Notes: generated by a model from the letters alone, not told the origin. Shown: positions 16,822-27,066, counted from the stretch's first letter. The stretch is DNA of 64,000 bases from Streptomyces yatensis (GCF_018069625.1 NZ_CP072941.1:4340001-4404000); one strand, 5' to 3'. Program-made: numbers and translations.

Positions 16822-17847
16822 ATGCGCCAGGCCAGAGCACTCCCCCTCTCCCGCCGCGGTCTGCTCGCCGCAGGCGGCGCCCTCGGACTCGGAGCCCTGG
16901 TCACCGCCTGTGGCGACAACGGCGGTTCGGGCTCCGGCGGCGATGGCGGCGGCGGCTCCTGGTCGTTCACCGATGACCGCAAGAAGAAGATCAGCCTCGA
17001 CGGCCGGCCCCAGCACATCGTCGCCTACATCGCCGCGGCGGCCGCGCTCTACGACTTCGGCATCGAGAAGCAGATCACCGGCGTCTTCGGGCCGACCACG
17101 CTGAAGAACGGCAGGCCGGACGTCCAGGCGGGCGACTTCCCCGTCGACCGGGCCACCTCCCTCGGCAACACCTGGGGCCAGTTCAACGTCGAGAAGTACG
17201 CCTCGCTCAGCCCCGATCTGCTGATCACCAACATGTACGACCCGGGTGCGCTCTTCTATATCCCGGACGACAGCAAGAAGAAGATCCTCCAGCTGGCCCC
17301 CAGCGCCGCCATCGGCACCGGCCGGGTCTCCATGCTCGAGCCCATCAAGCGGTATGCCGCACTGGCCGAGGCGCTCGGCGCCGACCCGAAGGCCAAGAAG
17401 GTCACCGACGCCAAGGCGCGCTTCGAGAAGGCCTCCGAGACGCTGCGCAAAACCGTCACATCGCATCGGATCAAGGTCATGGCCTGCTCCGCCAGCGCCG
17501 ATCTCTTCTATGTCTCCAACCCGAAGATCAATGCCGACCTGATCTACTTCAGCGAGCTCGGCGTCGACTTCGTCATGCCCGAAAAGCCCGACAAGGGCGG
17601 CTACTTCGAGAGCCTGAGCTGGGAGAACGCCGACAAGTACGACGCGGATGTGCTCTTCCTCGACAACCGCACCGCGACCCTCCAGCCCGGCGCCCTGACC
17701 GCCAAGCCGACCTGGTCCAAGCTCCCCGCGGTCAAGGCCGGTCAGATCACCCCCTGGAGCAGCGAGCCGCGCTTCTCCTACGCCGGCGCCGCCCCGCTCG
17801 TCGAATCCCTCACCAAGGCCATCCAGGACGCGAAGAAGCTCAGCTGA
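16822..17847 (+). CDS. desE: Ferric-desferrioxamine-binding Tat lipoprotein DesE
   Basis: A 341-aa siderophore-binding protein of an ABC importer. The N-terminus has a twin-arginine motif SRRGLLAAGG and a lipobox LVTAC (lipidated Cys near residue 31), then a Gly/Ser linker and a helical-backbone binding-protein fold (residues ~50-340). It would capture ferrioxamines at the cell surface. Its position at the head of the des cluster, directly behind the iron box, matches desE of S. coelicolor. A GAGAGAG ribosome-binding site precedes the ATG. Confidence 0.92.
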   Translation: MRQARALPLSRRGLLAAGGALGLGALVTACGDNGGSGSGGDGGGGSWSFTDDRKKKISLDGRPQHIVAYIAAAAALYDFGIEKQITGVFGPTTLKNGRPDVQAGDFPVDRATSLGNTWGQFNVEKYASLSPDLLITNMYDPGALFYIPDDSKKKILQLAPSAAIGTGRVSMLEPIKRYAALAEALGADPKAKKVTDAKARFEKASETLRKTVTSHRIKVMACSASADLFYVSNPKINADLIYFSELGVDFVMPEKPDKGGYFESLSWENADKYDADVLFLDNRTATLQPGALTAKPTWSKLPAVKAGQITPWSSEPRFSYAGAAPLVESLTKAIQDAKKLS

Positions 17848-17908
17848 ACGGTCAGCGCGACCGGCCGGCCCGGCCTCCCCACGGCAAGCGAAGGGAAGAC
17901 CCCCTGCC

Positions 17909-18799
17909 ATGACCACCGCAGCCACCACGACCGCCCCCGCCACCACCGCCGTTCCGTTCCGCTTCTTCGACGCGCGGGTCGTACGGACCCGCCCGCTCGG
18001 ACCGTCCATGGCACGGATCACCTTCGGCGGTGCCTGTCTGAAGGACTTCACCAGCGGAGGCCGCGACCAGCGCTTCAAACTGTTCCTGCCGCATCCCGGC
18101 CAGGCCGCCCCGGTGGTCCCGGTCGAGGCCGGGGAAGGCTGGTTCGCCACCTGGCGGGCGATGGACCCGGCCGAACGCGGCATCATGCGCTCGTACACGG
18201 TGCGCCGGCAGCGCCGAGACCCTGACGAGATCGACGTGGACTTCGCGCTGCACGACGACAGCGGCCCGGCCGCCCGCTGGGCCGCGCGCGCCGAGGCGGG
18301 CGACCGGGTGACCCTGCTGGGCCCGGTCGTGGAGGACAACGGCGGTGTCGACTTCCGGCCGCCGTCCGGCACCGACTGGGTGCTGATCACCGGCGACGAG
18401 ACCGCGCTGCCCGCCATCGCGGGCATCCTCGAATGGCTGCCCGCCGACCTGCCCGCCAAGGTGTGGCTCGAGGTCCAGCACGCCGAGGACATGCAGGAGC
18501 TGCGCACCGCGGCGAAAGCCGAGATCACCTGGCTGGTCCGGGACGCCGTGGCCCCCGGCACCCCGCGCTCCGCGCCGCTGCTGAACGCCGTGGGCACCAC
18601 CGAACTGCCCTCCGGCACGCCGTACGCCTGGATCGCGGGCGAGGCCGGGACCGTCAAGGAGCTGCGCCGCCATCTGGTGCGCGAACGCGGCTTCGACCGC
18701 AGGGCCGTGACCTTCACCGGCTACTGGCGCCTGGGCACCTGTGAGGAACAGCTCGTCGAGGAGGCCGTGTCGGGCACCGGCCCCGCGACCGACGACTGA
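17909..18799 (+). CDS. desF: Siderophore-interacting flavoprotein DesF (ferric reductase)
   Basis: A 296-aa member of the siderophore-interacting protein family (ViuB-like). It has the FAD-binding RSYTVRR motif near residue 93, GPAARWAARAEAGDRVTLLGP, LITGDETALPAIAGIL and the C-terminal YWRLGTCEEQ. It reduces ferric siderophore in the cytoplasm to release iron. It follows desE by 61 bp on the same strand. Confidence 0.92.
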   Translation: MTTAATTTAPATTAVPFRFFDARVVRTRPLGPSMARITFGGACLKDFTSGGRDQRFKLFLPHPGQAAPVVPVEAGEGWFATWRAMDPAERGIMRSYTVRRQRRDPDEIDVDFALHDDSGPAARWAARAEAGDRVTLLGPVVEDNGGVDFRPPSGTDWVLITGDETALPAIAGILEWLPADLPAKVWLEVQHAEDMQELRTAAKAEITWLVRDAVAPGTPRSAPLLNAVGTTELPSGTPYAWIAGEAGTVKELRRHLVRERGFDRRAVTFTGYWRLGTCEEQLVEEAVSGTGPATDD

Positions 18800-19045
18800 T
18801 CCCCCAGCGCCGTACCGGACCGGCTCCGCACCACCGAACCCCCGAACCACTGGACGACGGGCGGCCAACCGCTCGGCGCGCCCCCACGCGCGCTGTCGCC
18901 GCGTCCAGCGCCCCCGCACGCCCACCAGGCCGTATCAGGCCGCCTATCAGGCCGCGGACATGGGCCGAGGGCCGCCGCTCCCCCCACCAGCCGCATGCCC
19001 GCGCCCTCCGCACGCCCGCATGCTCATTTCCAGAAGGGACAGACC

Positions 19046-20632
19046 GTGAGTTTCCTCGCGCAGACCGCTGAGGACCCGTCGCCGGAGCCGATACCCGGGG
19101 CGGCGGATGGCAGGGCCCACCTGTTCAACGGCCGTACGGCGGAACGCTATCGGCGCTCCGTGACCGACGGCGTCGGCCTGGTGGCCTCCACCGTCGCCCG
19201 CACCGAGCGCCCCTACACCGGCGTCACCCCCGCCGAACTCGCCCCCGAGATCTCCGGAATCGACCTGGAGCGGCCGCTCGGCGATCCGGACGCCGCGCTC
19301 AAGGAGCTGGAGAGCGTCTACCTCAAGGACGCCGTCTACTTCCACCACCCGCGCTATCTCGCCCACCTCAACTGCCCCGTGGTGATCCCCGCACTGCTGG
19401 GCGAGGCCGTCCTCTCCGCCATCAACTCCTCCCTGGACACCTGGGACCAGAGCGCGGGCGGCACCCTCATCGAGCGCCGGCTGATCGACTGGACCACCGA
19501 GCGCATCGGCCTCGGCGAGGCCGCGGACGGCATCTTCACCAGCGGCGGCACCCAGTCCAATCTGCAGGCGATGCTGCTCGCCCGCGACGAGGCGTGCACG
19601 CTGGTGGAGAAGGAGGCCGCCGCGTCCGGCGAGACGGTCGCCACATCCGCCATCCTGCCGCGGCTGCGCATCCTCACCTCCCAGGCCAGCCACTTCTCCA
19701 TCCAGAAGGCCGCCGCCATCCTGGGGCTCGGCTACGAGGCCGTCATCCCGGTCCCCTGCGACCAGGACCGCCGGATGAGGACCGTCGTCCTCGCCCGTGA
19801 GCTGAACCGCTGCCGCCGCGAGGGCCTGATCGTCATGGCCGTCGTGGCCACCGCGGGCACCACCGACTTCGGCTCCATCGACCCGCTGCCCGAGATCGCC
19901 GAGCTGTGCGACCGGCACGGCACCTGGATGCATGTGGACGCCGCGTACGGCTGCGGACTGCTGGCCTCCCCCACCCGCCGCGGGCTGCTCGACGGCATCG
20001 AGCGCGCCGACTCGGTGACGGTGGACTACCACAAGTCCTTCTTCCAGCCGGTCAGCTCCAGCGCCGTCCTGGTCCGCGACCGCGCCACGCTCAGCCACGC
20101 CACGTACCACGCCGACTACCTCAACCCCGAGCGCAGCGCCCGGAACCTGATCCCCAACCAGGTCGACAAGTCCATCCAGACCACCCGCCGCTTCGACGCG
20201 CTCAAGCTGTGGCTGACGCTGCGGATCATGGGCGCGGACGCCGTCGGCGCCCTCTTCGACGAGGTGGTGGACCGGGCCGCCGAGGCATGGGCGCTGCTGG
20301 ACACCGATCCGCGCTACGAGGTCGTCACCGAGCCCCAGCTGTCCACGCTCGTCTTCCGCTACGTACCGCCGGCCGCCGGGCCGGGCGACCCGGACCTCGT
20401 CGACCGGGCCAATCTGCACGCCCGCGAGGCGCTGGCCGCCTCCGGTGCGGCGGTCGTCGCCGGAACCGTCGTCGACGGCCGGCACTACCTCAAGTTCACC
20501 CTGCTCAACCCGGAGACCTCGCTGAGCGACATCGCGTATGTCCTCGACCTCCTCGCCGAGCACGCCGGTCAGTATCTGGCCCTGCACATCGAGCCCGAAC
20601 TCAGCGGCCCCCGCCACTCGCGCGCCAGTTGA
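19046..20632 (+). CDS. desA: Lysine decarboxylase DesA (PLP-dependent)
   Basis: This enzyme makes cadaverine from lysine, the first step of desferrioxamine synthesis. The 528-aa protein is a group II PLP decarboxylase, with [12 protein letters not shown] (cofactor phosphate binding), [10 protein letters not shown] (Asp and His at the ring) and [10 protein letters not shown] with the Schiff-base lysine near residue 335. The GTG at 19046 is chosen from GAAGGGAC seven bases upstream; an in-frame ATG at 18995 lacks a signal. The 246-bp gap before it carries short GGCCGTATCA-type repeats, no gene and no visible iron box, so expression may come from the desE promoter. Confidence 0.93.
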   Translation: MSFLAQTAEDPSPEPIPGAADGRAHLFNGRTAERYRRSVTDGVGLVASTVARTERPYTGVTPAELAPEISGIDLERPLGDPDAALKELESVYLKDAVYFHHPRYLAHLNCPVVIPALLGEAVLSAINSSLDTWDQSAGGTLIERRLIDWTTERIGLGEAADGIFTSGGTQSNLQAMLLARDEACTLVEKEAAASGETVATSAILPRLRILTSQASHFSIQKAAAILGLGYEAVIPVPCDQDRRMRTVVLARELNRCRREGLIVMAVVATAGTTDFGSIDPLPEIAELCDRHGTWMHVDAAYGCGLLASPTRRGLLDGIERADSVTVDYHKSFFQPVSSSAVLVRDRATLSHATYHADYLNPERSARNLIPNQVDKSIQTTRRFDALKLWLTLRIMGADAVGALFDEVVDRAAEAWALLDTDPRYEVVTEPQLSTLVFRYVPPAAGPGDPDLVDRANLHAREALAASGAAVVAGTVVDGRHYLKFTLLNPETSLSDIAYVLDLLAEHAGQYLALHIEPELSGPRHSRAS

Positions 20633-20658
20633 GCCCCTTCACCCCGCCGGAGACCCTC

Positions 20659-21966
20659 GTGCCCACCCCGCACACCCATGACTTCATCGCGGTCGGGCTC
20701 GGCCCCTACAACCTGGGCCTTGCCTGCCTGACCGAGCCGATCGAGGAACTCGACGGGCTGTTCCTGGAGAGCAAGCCCGAGTTCGACTGGCATCCGGGCA
20801 TGCTGCTGGACGGCGTCACCCTGCAGACCCCGTTCATGGCCGACCTGGTGACGCTGGCCGACCCCACCTCCCCGTACTCCTTCCTCAACTACCTGAAGGA
20901 ATCCGGGCGGCTGTACTCCTTCTACATCCGCGAGATCTTCTATCCGCTGCGCGCCGAGTACAACGACTACTGCCGCTGGGCCGCCGCGAAGCTCTCGTCC
21001 GTCCGCTTCGGCCACGAGGTGACGAGCGTCGAGTACGACGAGGCCGACGGCCTCTACACGGTGCGCGCCCTGCGTCCGGCCACCGGCGAGACCACCACCC
21101 ACCGGGCCCGCCATCTGGTGCTGGGCACCGGCACCCCGCCGTTCCTCCCCGAGGTGTGCCGCGGCCTGGACGGCGATCTGGTGCACAACACGGACTACCT
21201 GGGGAACAAGGAGACGCTGCAGTCCAAGGAGTCCATCACCATCGTCGGCAGCGGCCAGAGCGCGGCCGAGATCTACCAGGATCTGCTCGCCGACATCGAC
21301 ACCCACGGCTACCGGCTGAACTGGGTGACCCGCTCCCCGCGCTTCTTCCCGCTGGAGTACACCAAGCTCACCCTGGAGATGACCTCGCCCGAGTACGTGG
21401 ACTACTTCCACGCGCTCCCCGAGGACACCCGCTACCGGCTGGAGGGTGACCAGAAGGGCCTGTTCAAGGGGATCGACGCCGACCTCATCAACGGCATCTA
21501 CGACCTCCTGTACCAGAAGAGCGTGAGCGGCCCGGTGCCCACGCGGCTGCTGACCAACACCGCGCTCACCGGCGCGGAGTACGACGACCTGTCCGGCACG
21601 TACACCCTCGGGCTGCGCCATGCGGAGCAGGAGCGGGACTTCTCGCTCACCACCCACGGGCTCGTCCTGGCCACCGGCTACCGCTACCAGGTGCCCGCCT
21701 TCCTGGACCCGGTACGCGACCGCATCCGCTGGGACGGCCACGGCCGCTTCGACGTCGCCCGCAACTACAGCATCGACACCACCGGGCGTGGCATCTTCCT
21801 CCAGAACGGCGCCACCCACGCCCACAGCCTGACCTCCCCGGACCTGGGCATGGGCCCGTACCGCAACTCGTGGATCATCCGTGAGCTGCTGGGGCGGGAG
21901 CACTACCCGGTGGAGAAGTCCATCGCCTTCCAGGAGTTCGGCGCACCGGAAGGAGCCATCGCATGA
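20659..21966 (+). CDS. desB: Cadaverine N-hydroxylating monooxygenase DesB
   Basis: A 435-aa flavin N-monooxygenase of the lysine/ornithine hydroxylase family, which converts cadaverine to N-hydroxycadaverine. The FAD site is [11 protein letters not shown] near the N-terminus, the NADPH site is [15 protein letters not shown] near residue 200, and a C-terminal [10 protein letters not shown] is typical of the class. The GTG at 20659 has CGGAGA upstream. A TTG at 20629 overlapping the desA stop is possible but has no ribosome-binding site. It overlaps desC by four bases. Confidence 0.93.
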   Translation: MPTPHTHDFIAVGLGPYNLGLACLTEPIEELDGLFLESKPEFDWHPGMLLDGVTLQTPFMADLVTLADPTSPYSFLNYLKESGRLYSFYIREIFYPLRAEYNDYCRWAAAKLSSVRFGHEVTSVEYDEADGLYTVRALRPATGETTTHRARHLVLGTGTPPFLPEVCRGLDGDLVHNTDYLGNKETLQSKESITIVGSGQSAAEIYQDLLADIDTHGYRLNWVTRSPRFFPLEYTKLTLEMTSPEYVDYFHALPEDTRYRLEGDQKGLFKGIDADLINGIYDLLYQKSVSGPVPTRLLTNTALTGAEYDDLSGTYTLGLRHAEQERDFSLTTHGLVLATGYRYQVPAFLDPVRDRIRWDGHGRFDVARNYSIDTTGRGIFLQNGATHAHSLTSPDLGMGPYRNSWIIRELLGREHYPVEKSIAFQEFGAPEGAIA

Positions 21967-22562
21967 CACCGTCGCCGGTTTTCGAGCACACGGACCCCCG
22001 CCTGGGCACCTTCACCCTGCGCACCCTGGACCCGGCGGCCGACGCCGGGCTGCTGCACGGCTGGGTGACCCACCCCAAGGCGTCCTACTGGATGATGCAG
22101 GGCGCGGACGAGGCGGAGGTCGCCGCCGAGTACCGCAGGATCCACGAGCATCCGCACCATGACGCCTTCATCGGCCTGCACGAGGGACGCCCGGCGTTCC
22201 TGGCCGAGCGCTACGACCCGTCGCGGGTGGAGCTCGAAGGGCTCTACCCCGCCCGGCCCGGCGACGTCGGCATGCACTTCCTCTGCGCGCCGACCGACAC
22301 CCCGGTGCACGGCTTCACACTGGCCGTGATCACCGTCGTCATGGAGTTCTGCTTCGCCGATCCGCACGTCCGGCGGGTCGTCGTCGAGCCCGATGTGCGC
22401 AACGCGGCGGTGCACGCGCTCAACGCGGCCGTCGGCTTCGAGATCGTCGAGCAGCTCGCCAAACCCGAGAAGGACGCCTACCTCAGCGTCTGCACCCGCG
22501 AGCGGTTCGAGGCCGCCCGCATCGCCCTCGCCGCCCGTGCCGTCCAAGGAGTGACCCGATGA
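21963..22562 (+). CDS. desC: Acyltransferase DesC
   Basis: A 199-aa GNAT-type acyltransferase of the siderophore kind (IucB/RhbD-like). It has [16 protein letters not shown] near residue 28, a central [11 protein letters not shown], and [27 protein letters not shown] at the C-terminal half. It acylates N-hydroxycadaverine with succinyl-CoA or acetyl-CoA to give the hydroxamate. ATGA overlaps with both neighbours show strict coupling. Confidence 0.93.
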   Translation: MTPSPVFEHTDPRLGTFTLRTLDPAADAGLLHGWVTHPKASYWMMQGADEAEVAAEYRRIHEHPHHDAFIGLHEGRPAFLAERYDPSRVELEGLYPARPGDVGMHFLCAPTDTPVHGFTLAVITVVMEFCFADPHVRRVVVEPDVRNAAVHALNAAVGFEIVEQLAKPEKDAYLSVCTRERFEAARIALAARAVQGVTR

Positions 22563-24349
22563 GCCCCCGCGACGCCGTCGCCCACCTCACCCCCGATCTG
22601 TGGGACCGGGCGGGCCGCCTCCTCATCCGCAAGGCCCTCGCCGAGTTCACCCACGAGCGCCTGCTCGCCCCCGAGCCAGGACCCGACGGCCGCTACGCCG
22701 TGACCAGCGACGACGGGGCGGTGACCTACCGCTTCGCCGCCCGGGTGCTCTCCCTGGACCACTGGCTGGTCGAGGCGGACAGCATCACCCGCCACGACTG
22801 GACCGGCGCCGAACTCCCGCTGGACGCCCTGGACTTCTTCATCGAGCTGAGCGAACGGCTGGGCCTCGGCGAAGACGTCCTCCCCGTCTACCTCGAGGAG
22901 ATCAGCTCCACCCTCTCCGGTACGGCCTTCAAACTGGCCGGCGAGCCGGCGGGCGCCGCCCAGCTGGCCAAATCCGGCTTCCAGGAGATCGAGACGGGGA
23001 TGACCGAGGGCCACCCCTGCTTCGTCGCCAACAACGGCCGTCTCGGCTTCGGCATCCACGAATACCTCTCGTACGCCCCCGAGACCGCGAGCCCCATCCA
23101 GCTGATCTGGCTCGCCGCCCGCCGCGACCGCTCCACCTTCACGGCCTCCGCGGACCTGGACTACGACGCCCTGATCCACTCCGAGCTGAGCGAGCAGACC
23201 CGGGCCCGCTTCGCGCGGACCCTCACCGACCTCGGCCTGGACCCGGCCGACTACCACCTGCTGCCCGTCCACCCCTGGCAGTGGTGGAACAAGCTGTCGG
23301 TCAGCTTCGCCGCCGAGGTCGCCCGGCAGCATCTGGTGTGCCTGGGCCCCGGCGACGACGAATACCTCGCCCAGCAGTCGATCCGCACCTTCTTCAACAC
23401 CAGCGACCCGTCCAAGCACTATGTGAAGACCGCGCTGTCGGTCCTGAACATGGGCTTCATGCGGGGCCTGTCCGCCGCCTACATGGAGGCGACCCCGGCC
23501 ATCAACGACTGGCTGGCGTCTCTGATCGCCTCGGACGAGACCTTCCGTGCCGCGCGTTTCTCCATCATCCGGGAACGAGCCGCCATCGGCTACCACCACC
23601 GCCAGTACGAGGCCGCCACCGCGAAGGGCTCCCCGTACCGCAAGATGCTCGCCGCCCTGTGGCGCGAGAGCCCCGTCCCGACCCTGGAACCCGGCCAGCG
23701 CCTGGCCACCATGGCCTCCCTCCTCCACACCGACCCCGACGGCACCTCCTTCGTCAGCGCCCTCATCGAGGAATCCGGCCTCACCCCCGCCACCTGGCTG
23801 CGCCGCTACCTGGACGCCTACCTCACCCCGGTGCTGCACAGCTTCTACGCCTACGACCTGGTCTTCATGCCGCACGGCGAGAACGTCATCCTGGTCATCG
23901 AGGACGGCGCCGTCCAGCGCGTGATCTTCAAGGACATCGCCGAGGAAATCGCCGTCATGGACCCCACCGCGGTCCTCCCCCCGACCGTCGAGCGCATCCG
24001 CGTGGACGTCCCCGAAGACAAGAAACTCCTCTCGATCTTCACCGACGTCTTCGACTGCTTCCTCCGCTTCCTCAACGGCATCCTGGTCACCGAGGGCCTC
24101 CTGGAGGAGGAAACCTTCTGGCAGACGGTCGCCGACTCCGTCCTCTCCTACCAGCGATCCGCCCCCCACCTGGCGGACAAATTCGCCCAGTACGACATGT
24201 TCACCGAAGACTTCGCCCTCTCCTGCCTCAACCGCCTCCAGCTCCGCAACAACCGCGAGATGGTCGACCTCCAGGACCCGGCGGGGGCACTGCAACTGAT
24301 CGGCACACTGAGGAACCCGCTCGCGGGATTGGGGCGAACGGGGGCCTAG
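22559..24349 (+). CDS. desD: Desferrioxamine synthetase DesD (NIS synthetase)
   Basis: A 596-aa IucA/IucC-type NRPS-independent siderophore synthetase. It uses ATP to join and cyclise N-hydroxy-N-succinylcadaverine units into desferrioxamines. The ATP-binding signatures GHPCFVANNGRLGFG, LLPVHPWQWWNK, IRTFFNTSDPSKHYVKTALSV and the C-terminal HGENVILV are all present. The overlap with desC is four bases. It ends the operon; a weak hairpin (GGCCC-TTC-GGGCC at 24361-24373) follows. Confidence 0.95.
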   Translation: MSPRDAVAHLTPDLWDRAGRLLIRKALAEFTHERLLAPEPGPDGRYAVTSDDGAVTYRFAARVLSLDHWLVEADSITRHDWTGAELPLDALDFFIELSERLGLGEDVLPVYLEEISSTLSGTAFKLAGEPAGAAQLAKSGFQEIETGMTEGHPCFVANNGRLGFGIHEYLSYAPETASPIQLIWLAARRDRSTFTASADLDYDALIHSELSEQTRARFARTLTDLGLDPADYHLLPVHPWQWWNKLSVSFAAEVARQHLVCLGPGDDEYLAQQSIRTFFNTSDPSKHYVKTALSVLNMGFMRGLSAAYMEATPAINDWLASLIASDETFRAARFSIIRERAAIGYHHRQYEAATAKGSPYRKMLAALWRESPVPTLEPGQRLATMASLLHTDPDGTSFVSALIEESGLTPATWLRRYLDAYLTPVLHSFYAYDLVFMPHGENVILVIEDGAVQRVIFKDIAEEIAVMDPTAVLPPTVERIRVDVPEDKKLLSIFTDVFDCFLRFLNGILVTEGLLEEETFWQTVADSVLSYQRSAPHLADKFAQYDMFTEDFALSCLNRLQLRNNREMVDLQDPAGALQLIGTLRNPLAGLGRTGA

Positions 24350-24359
24350 AGGCGGCCGG

Positions 24360-24545
24360 CGGCCCTTCGGGCCGGGGCTCGGGGTGGGGCTCGGGGGGGC
24401 TTGCGGGCGGGGCTTACGGGCTGGGCTTCGGGCCAAGGCTCGGGGCCGGAGCTTGCGGTGTGCTTGGGGCCGGGGCTTGGAGCCGGGGGGCACCCCGGAA
24501 CCCGAGCCTTCGGCACCCCGGACCCGAGCCTTCGCCGCCCCGGAG
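24360..24545. repeat. G-rich degenerate repeats after desD
   Basis: The interval is built of imperfect GGGGCT(C/T)(G/A)GGG and GGCTTGCGG units, followed by C-rich CCCGGAACCCGAGCCTT repeats. The two halves can pair with each other. No gene is visible; it may act as a diffuse terminator between desD and the tRNA. Confidence 0.5.
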
Positions 24546-24626
24546 CACCCGAAACGATCCAAGTGCACGACCCGCTACACTGTGGCGGTGCGACGCGGCG
24601 GCACCACCATGCCGCCCTGACGTCAG

Positions 24627-24702
24627 GCCTCCGTAGCTCAGGGGATAGAGCACCGCTCTCCTAAAGCGGGTGTCGCAGGTTCGAATCCTGCCGGGGGCAC
24701 CA
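24627..24702 (+). tRNA. tRNA-Arg (anticodon CCT)
   Basis: A full cloverleaf can be folded: acceptor GCCTCCG/CGGGGGC, D arm GCTC-GAGC, anticodon stem CCGCT/AGCGG with loop CTCCTAA (anticodon CCT), and T arm GCAGG-TTCGAAT-CCTGC. The 3' CCA is encoded. It reads the AGG codon. tRNA-Arg genes are frequent attachment sites for integrative elements, and an integrase fragment lies just downstream. Confidence 0.96.
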
Positions 24703-24717
24703 TGCCTGACCAGGCCG

Positions 24718-24750
24718 AACGCCCCCGCGATCTTGGATCGTGGGGGCGTT
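24718..24750. terminator. Terminator after tRNA-Arg
   Basis: A 15-bp stem (one G-T pair), AACGCCCCCGCGATC with GATCGTGGGGGCGTT around a 3-nt loop. The surrounding sequence 24713-24758 is matched at 41 of 46 positions by 31920-31965, the terminator on the far side of the island. Confidence 0.88.
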
Positions 24751-24774
24751 GACGGCAGAGGTTGACGGCAGTTC

Positions 24775-24996
24775 CTACCTACGCGGCCGGAGCACGTAGT
24801 CGCCGGCCTTCCAGTCCCCCCAGGCAGCGGCCCGCTGCGCGGCCTGTCGAAGGCACTGCCACCGGAGCCGGGCGATGCACATCAGCGGGATGGGAATCGT
24901 CCTCGCGCGACGGTTCTTGGTGGGGTCCTCGTACAGCTCCTTGCCCCCGCGCTGGAGCTGAGACCGCACAGTCAGCGTGCGCCGCTCGAAGTCCAC
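24775..24996 (-). pseudogene. Remnant of a tyrosine-recombinase integrase
   Basis: About 70 residues match the interior of phage/plasmid-type tyrosine integrases: VDFERRTLTVRSQLQR, ELYEDPTKNRRARTIPIP, and a helix ending GDYV. Before VDF the similarity stops (reading DPSSG), and after GDYV a stop comes within five codons. The SAM-like arm-binding domain, the first catalytic Arg region, the HxxR box and the Tyr are therefore all missing. It lies ~75 bp from the tRNA-Arg 3' end, where an integrase of an integrated element would be expected. It cannot be active. Confidence 0.75.
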
Positions 24997-25083
24997 TCCT
25001 GAGCTCGGGTCCCGGCCGGGCTGATGAGCGGGCGGGCAGGGCTGTGGTGCTCCGACCCCTGCCCGCTCCGAAGGCCCGGAAGA

Positions 25084-27066
25084 CTAGTCGGCAGCACGGA
25101 AGGACGGCAGGTTGTAGGGGTTGTTTCGTTCGATCCAACCCTTTCCGTCCGCCGCGATTCCTTCCAGCAGGCGGAAGGTATGGACGAAACCGGCCGAATT
25201 GAGGTCGATCTCGGCGATTTCCTGGGCGTTCTCGTCCGGTGCGAGTTGATCGGTGTCGGCGTCTTTTACGCGAATGTTCCTGGCGGGCCCGTTGGTGAGG
25301 ATGAGCTCCAGGTCGTAGCCGACCTCGCTGCGTTCCGTGACCTGTACGGAGGACAACGCGTCGAACCGGTAGTTGCTTCGCTGCTCCTTCCCACGTTTTG
25401 CATCGGTGAAATCGAATTCCTTGCTGATCTCACGAACGCCATCCTGGGTGACCAGGAAGAGTCGGAAGCTGTAGCGCGAGTATCGCCAAGGACCGCCCTT
25501 CACACGCGCTCGCTTGTAGGGGCGTGCCGGTGTCATCAGGATGGTGTGGGTGATCAGGTCGCGCCAGGCGAGCCGGTAGTGGCGAAGTGCTTCGTCGACG
25601 AGCAGCGTCTTGTCACAGGTGAGCCAGGTCTCCATTTCCAGCTCACTGGGTCGCGTGGTGTCCAGGAACGACTTCCAGTTGCGGTACGCGGCTTGTCGCG
25701 CCGTCAGCCGCTCTTGGTATTCCCGGGTTTCCTCGGCCACTCGGTGCTCTTCCCCCCGGGCTTCCAGCCACGAGTGCGCCGCCGCACGTCCGGACCAGAC
25801 CGAACCGACTACGGCCAGAATGGCCAGCAGTATCTGCGAGCTGCCGGTACCTGAGGCCACTGTTCCGAGCAGGGCCAGAGTCGTGATGCCGAGAGTGATG
25901 AGGGCGACCACGCAAAGCGCCTGCGCCCCCGCCGGCGTCTTGTTCTGGTGGCGGTGATCGAACAGAGTGCCTTTGTTGTGACGGTCTCGGGCATCCTCAG
26001 CGAGATAGCGGATCAGCCAGTTGACCCGGTCCACGCTGATTCGGCTCTCCCGGTAGAGAAGCGCGATCTCGGCGACGAGGCTGTTGCGGATGTGGACCGT
26101 ATGATTGAGCCATACGTACGGGGCGAATCCGTGGGGCGCCCGGGTCATGAAGTAGTGGTCGAACGAATGACGGACGCGGTTGGTGAACCCGTCCCCGGTA
26201 GCGGTGGGATCGCCCGTCTGCGGAATGTGGAACAAACGGTTCTTGGCCTTGAGCTGATGTGCCTGGTACCACCATTGCCAGCCGAAGTGAGCCGCGGTCA
26301 GGCCCGCACCGAGCGCCACCAGTAATTCGATGATTGCCTCAACCGGATCCGCGACCAGCGCCAGGATCCAGAGGAATGCGGTGACGACGACGAACAGGCC
26401 TGCGCGGACCGGGAGGGCTGCCCGGGCGGCAGCGGCGGTGCTCGGGCGGGGCGGCAGTGCCCGCGCCCCGATCGGGTCGGGTTCGAAATAGGCCCAGACC
26501 CGCTGGGCCCGGTCGTTGCCGAAGCGAGCTTTCTCGGCCCGCTCGCGGCTCTCGGCCCACAGACTGTCCTTCAGTCCTCCGGTGAGTACGAGGTCGAAGT
26601 GGTGGAGGATCTCGTCACGCCGGCGGGGTGACAGAGCTTGCAACCGCTCCAGTACGCGTCCTGTTTCGTCGTTCGCGGTGCTGAGCATCGGGAGCAGGTC
26701 GAAAGCGACGCGCAGAGCGTCCTTCCACTCTCCCTCGGCGTAGGCCCCTACGAGCCCGGAGGCCTGGTGCAGCCGCTGCCGTTCTTCGATGCTGAGGTCG
26801 TGGTAGGCGCGTGCGCTGAGCATGGCGAGCACCCAGTGGAAACGGACCTCCGCGGTGTCGTATCCGTCAACGATCGCGTCACTGATCATGTCGCGAGCGC
26901 GGCTGGGGACGCCGTCTTCCAGACACCGCACACCGCGCTTGTACTTTTCCTGAGGTGAGGCATCCGGATGGAGGATGGAAATGTGGGGGTTGTGTACGAC
27001 CCCGCCCTGGATTCCGACGACGGAGTCGTATGCGAAATTATGCGTGACGCCGCTACCGTCGTTCAT
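25084..27066 (-). CDS. Multi-pass membrane protein with N-terminal amyloid-like motif (candidate death effector or receptor)
   Basis: A 660-aa protein that I cannot assign to a named family. Residues 10-31 hold a short motif (N-x-A-x2-S-x-V-G-I-Q-G-G-V, ending in HISI) shared with the neighbouring nucleosidase. Residues ~35-190 are helical and charged, possibly TPR-like. Two membrane segments lie at ~218-262, a cytoplasmic stretch with a His/Arg-rich part at ~265-378, two more segments at ~382-432, and a soluble C-terminal region (~440-660) rich in beta strands. It is the last gene of a three-gene operon and overlaps the nucleosidase by four bases. By eye, GC content is lower than in flanking genes, which fits acquisition. 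A membrane-permeabilising role is inference only. Confidence 0.72.
   Translation of the reverse strand: MNDGSGVTHNFAYDSVVGIQGGVVHNPHISILHPDASPQEKYKRGVRCLEDGVPSRARDMISDAIVDGYDTAEVRFHWVLAMLSARAYHDLSIEERQRLHQASGLVGAYAEGEWKDALRVAFDLLPMLSTANDETGRVLERLQALSPRRRDEILHHFDLVLTGGLKDSLWAESRERAEKARFGNDRAQRVWAYFEPDPIGARALPPRPSTAAAARAALPVRAGLFVVVTAFLWILALVADPVEAIIELLVALGAGLTAAHFGWQWWYQAHQLKAKNRLFHIPQTGDPTATGDGFTNRVRHSFDHYFMTRAPHGFAPYVWLNHTVHIRNSLVAEIALLYRESRISVDRVNWLIRYLAEDARDRHNKGTLFDHRHQNKTPAGAQALCVVALITLGITTLALLGTVASGTGSSQILLAILAVVGSVWSGRAAAHSWLEARGEEHRVAEETREYQERLTARQAAYRNWKSFLDTTRPSELEMETWLTCDKTLLVDEALRHYRLAWRDLITHTILMTPARPYKRARVKGGPWRYSRYSFRLFLVTQDGVREISKEFDFTDAKRGKEQRSNYRFDALSSVQVTERSEVGYDLELILTNGPARNIRVKDADTDQLAPDENAQEIAEIDLNSAGFVHTFRLLEGIAADGKGWIERNNPYNLPSFRAAD

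Noticed and set aside
22478..24568. 696-codon minus-strand frame opposite desC/desD
   Set aside because: Antisense shadow of two well-identified genes; Gly/Val/Asp-rich with no motif.
24762..25202. Plus-strand frame over the integrase remnant
   Set aside because: Shadow of the minus-strand integrase fragment and the 3' end of the membrane-protein gene.
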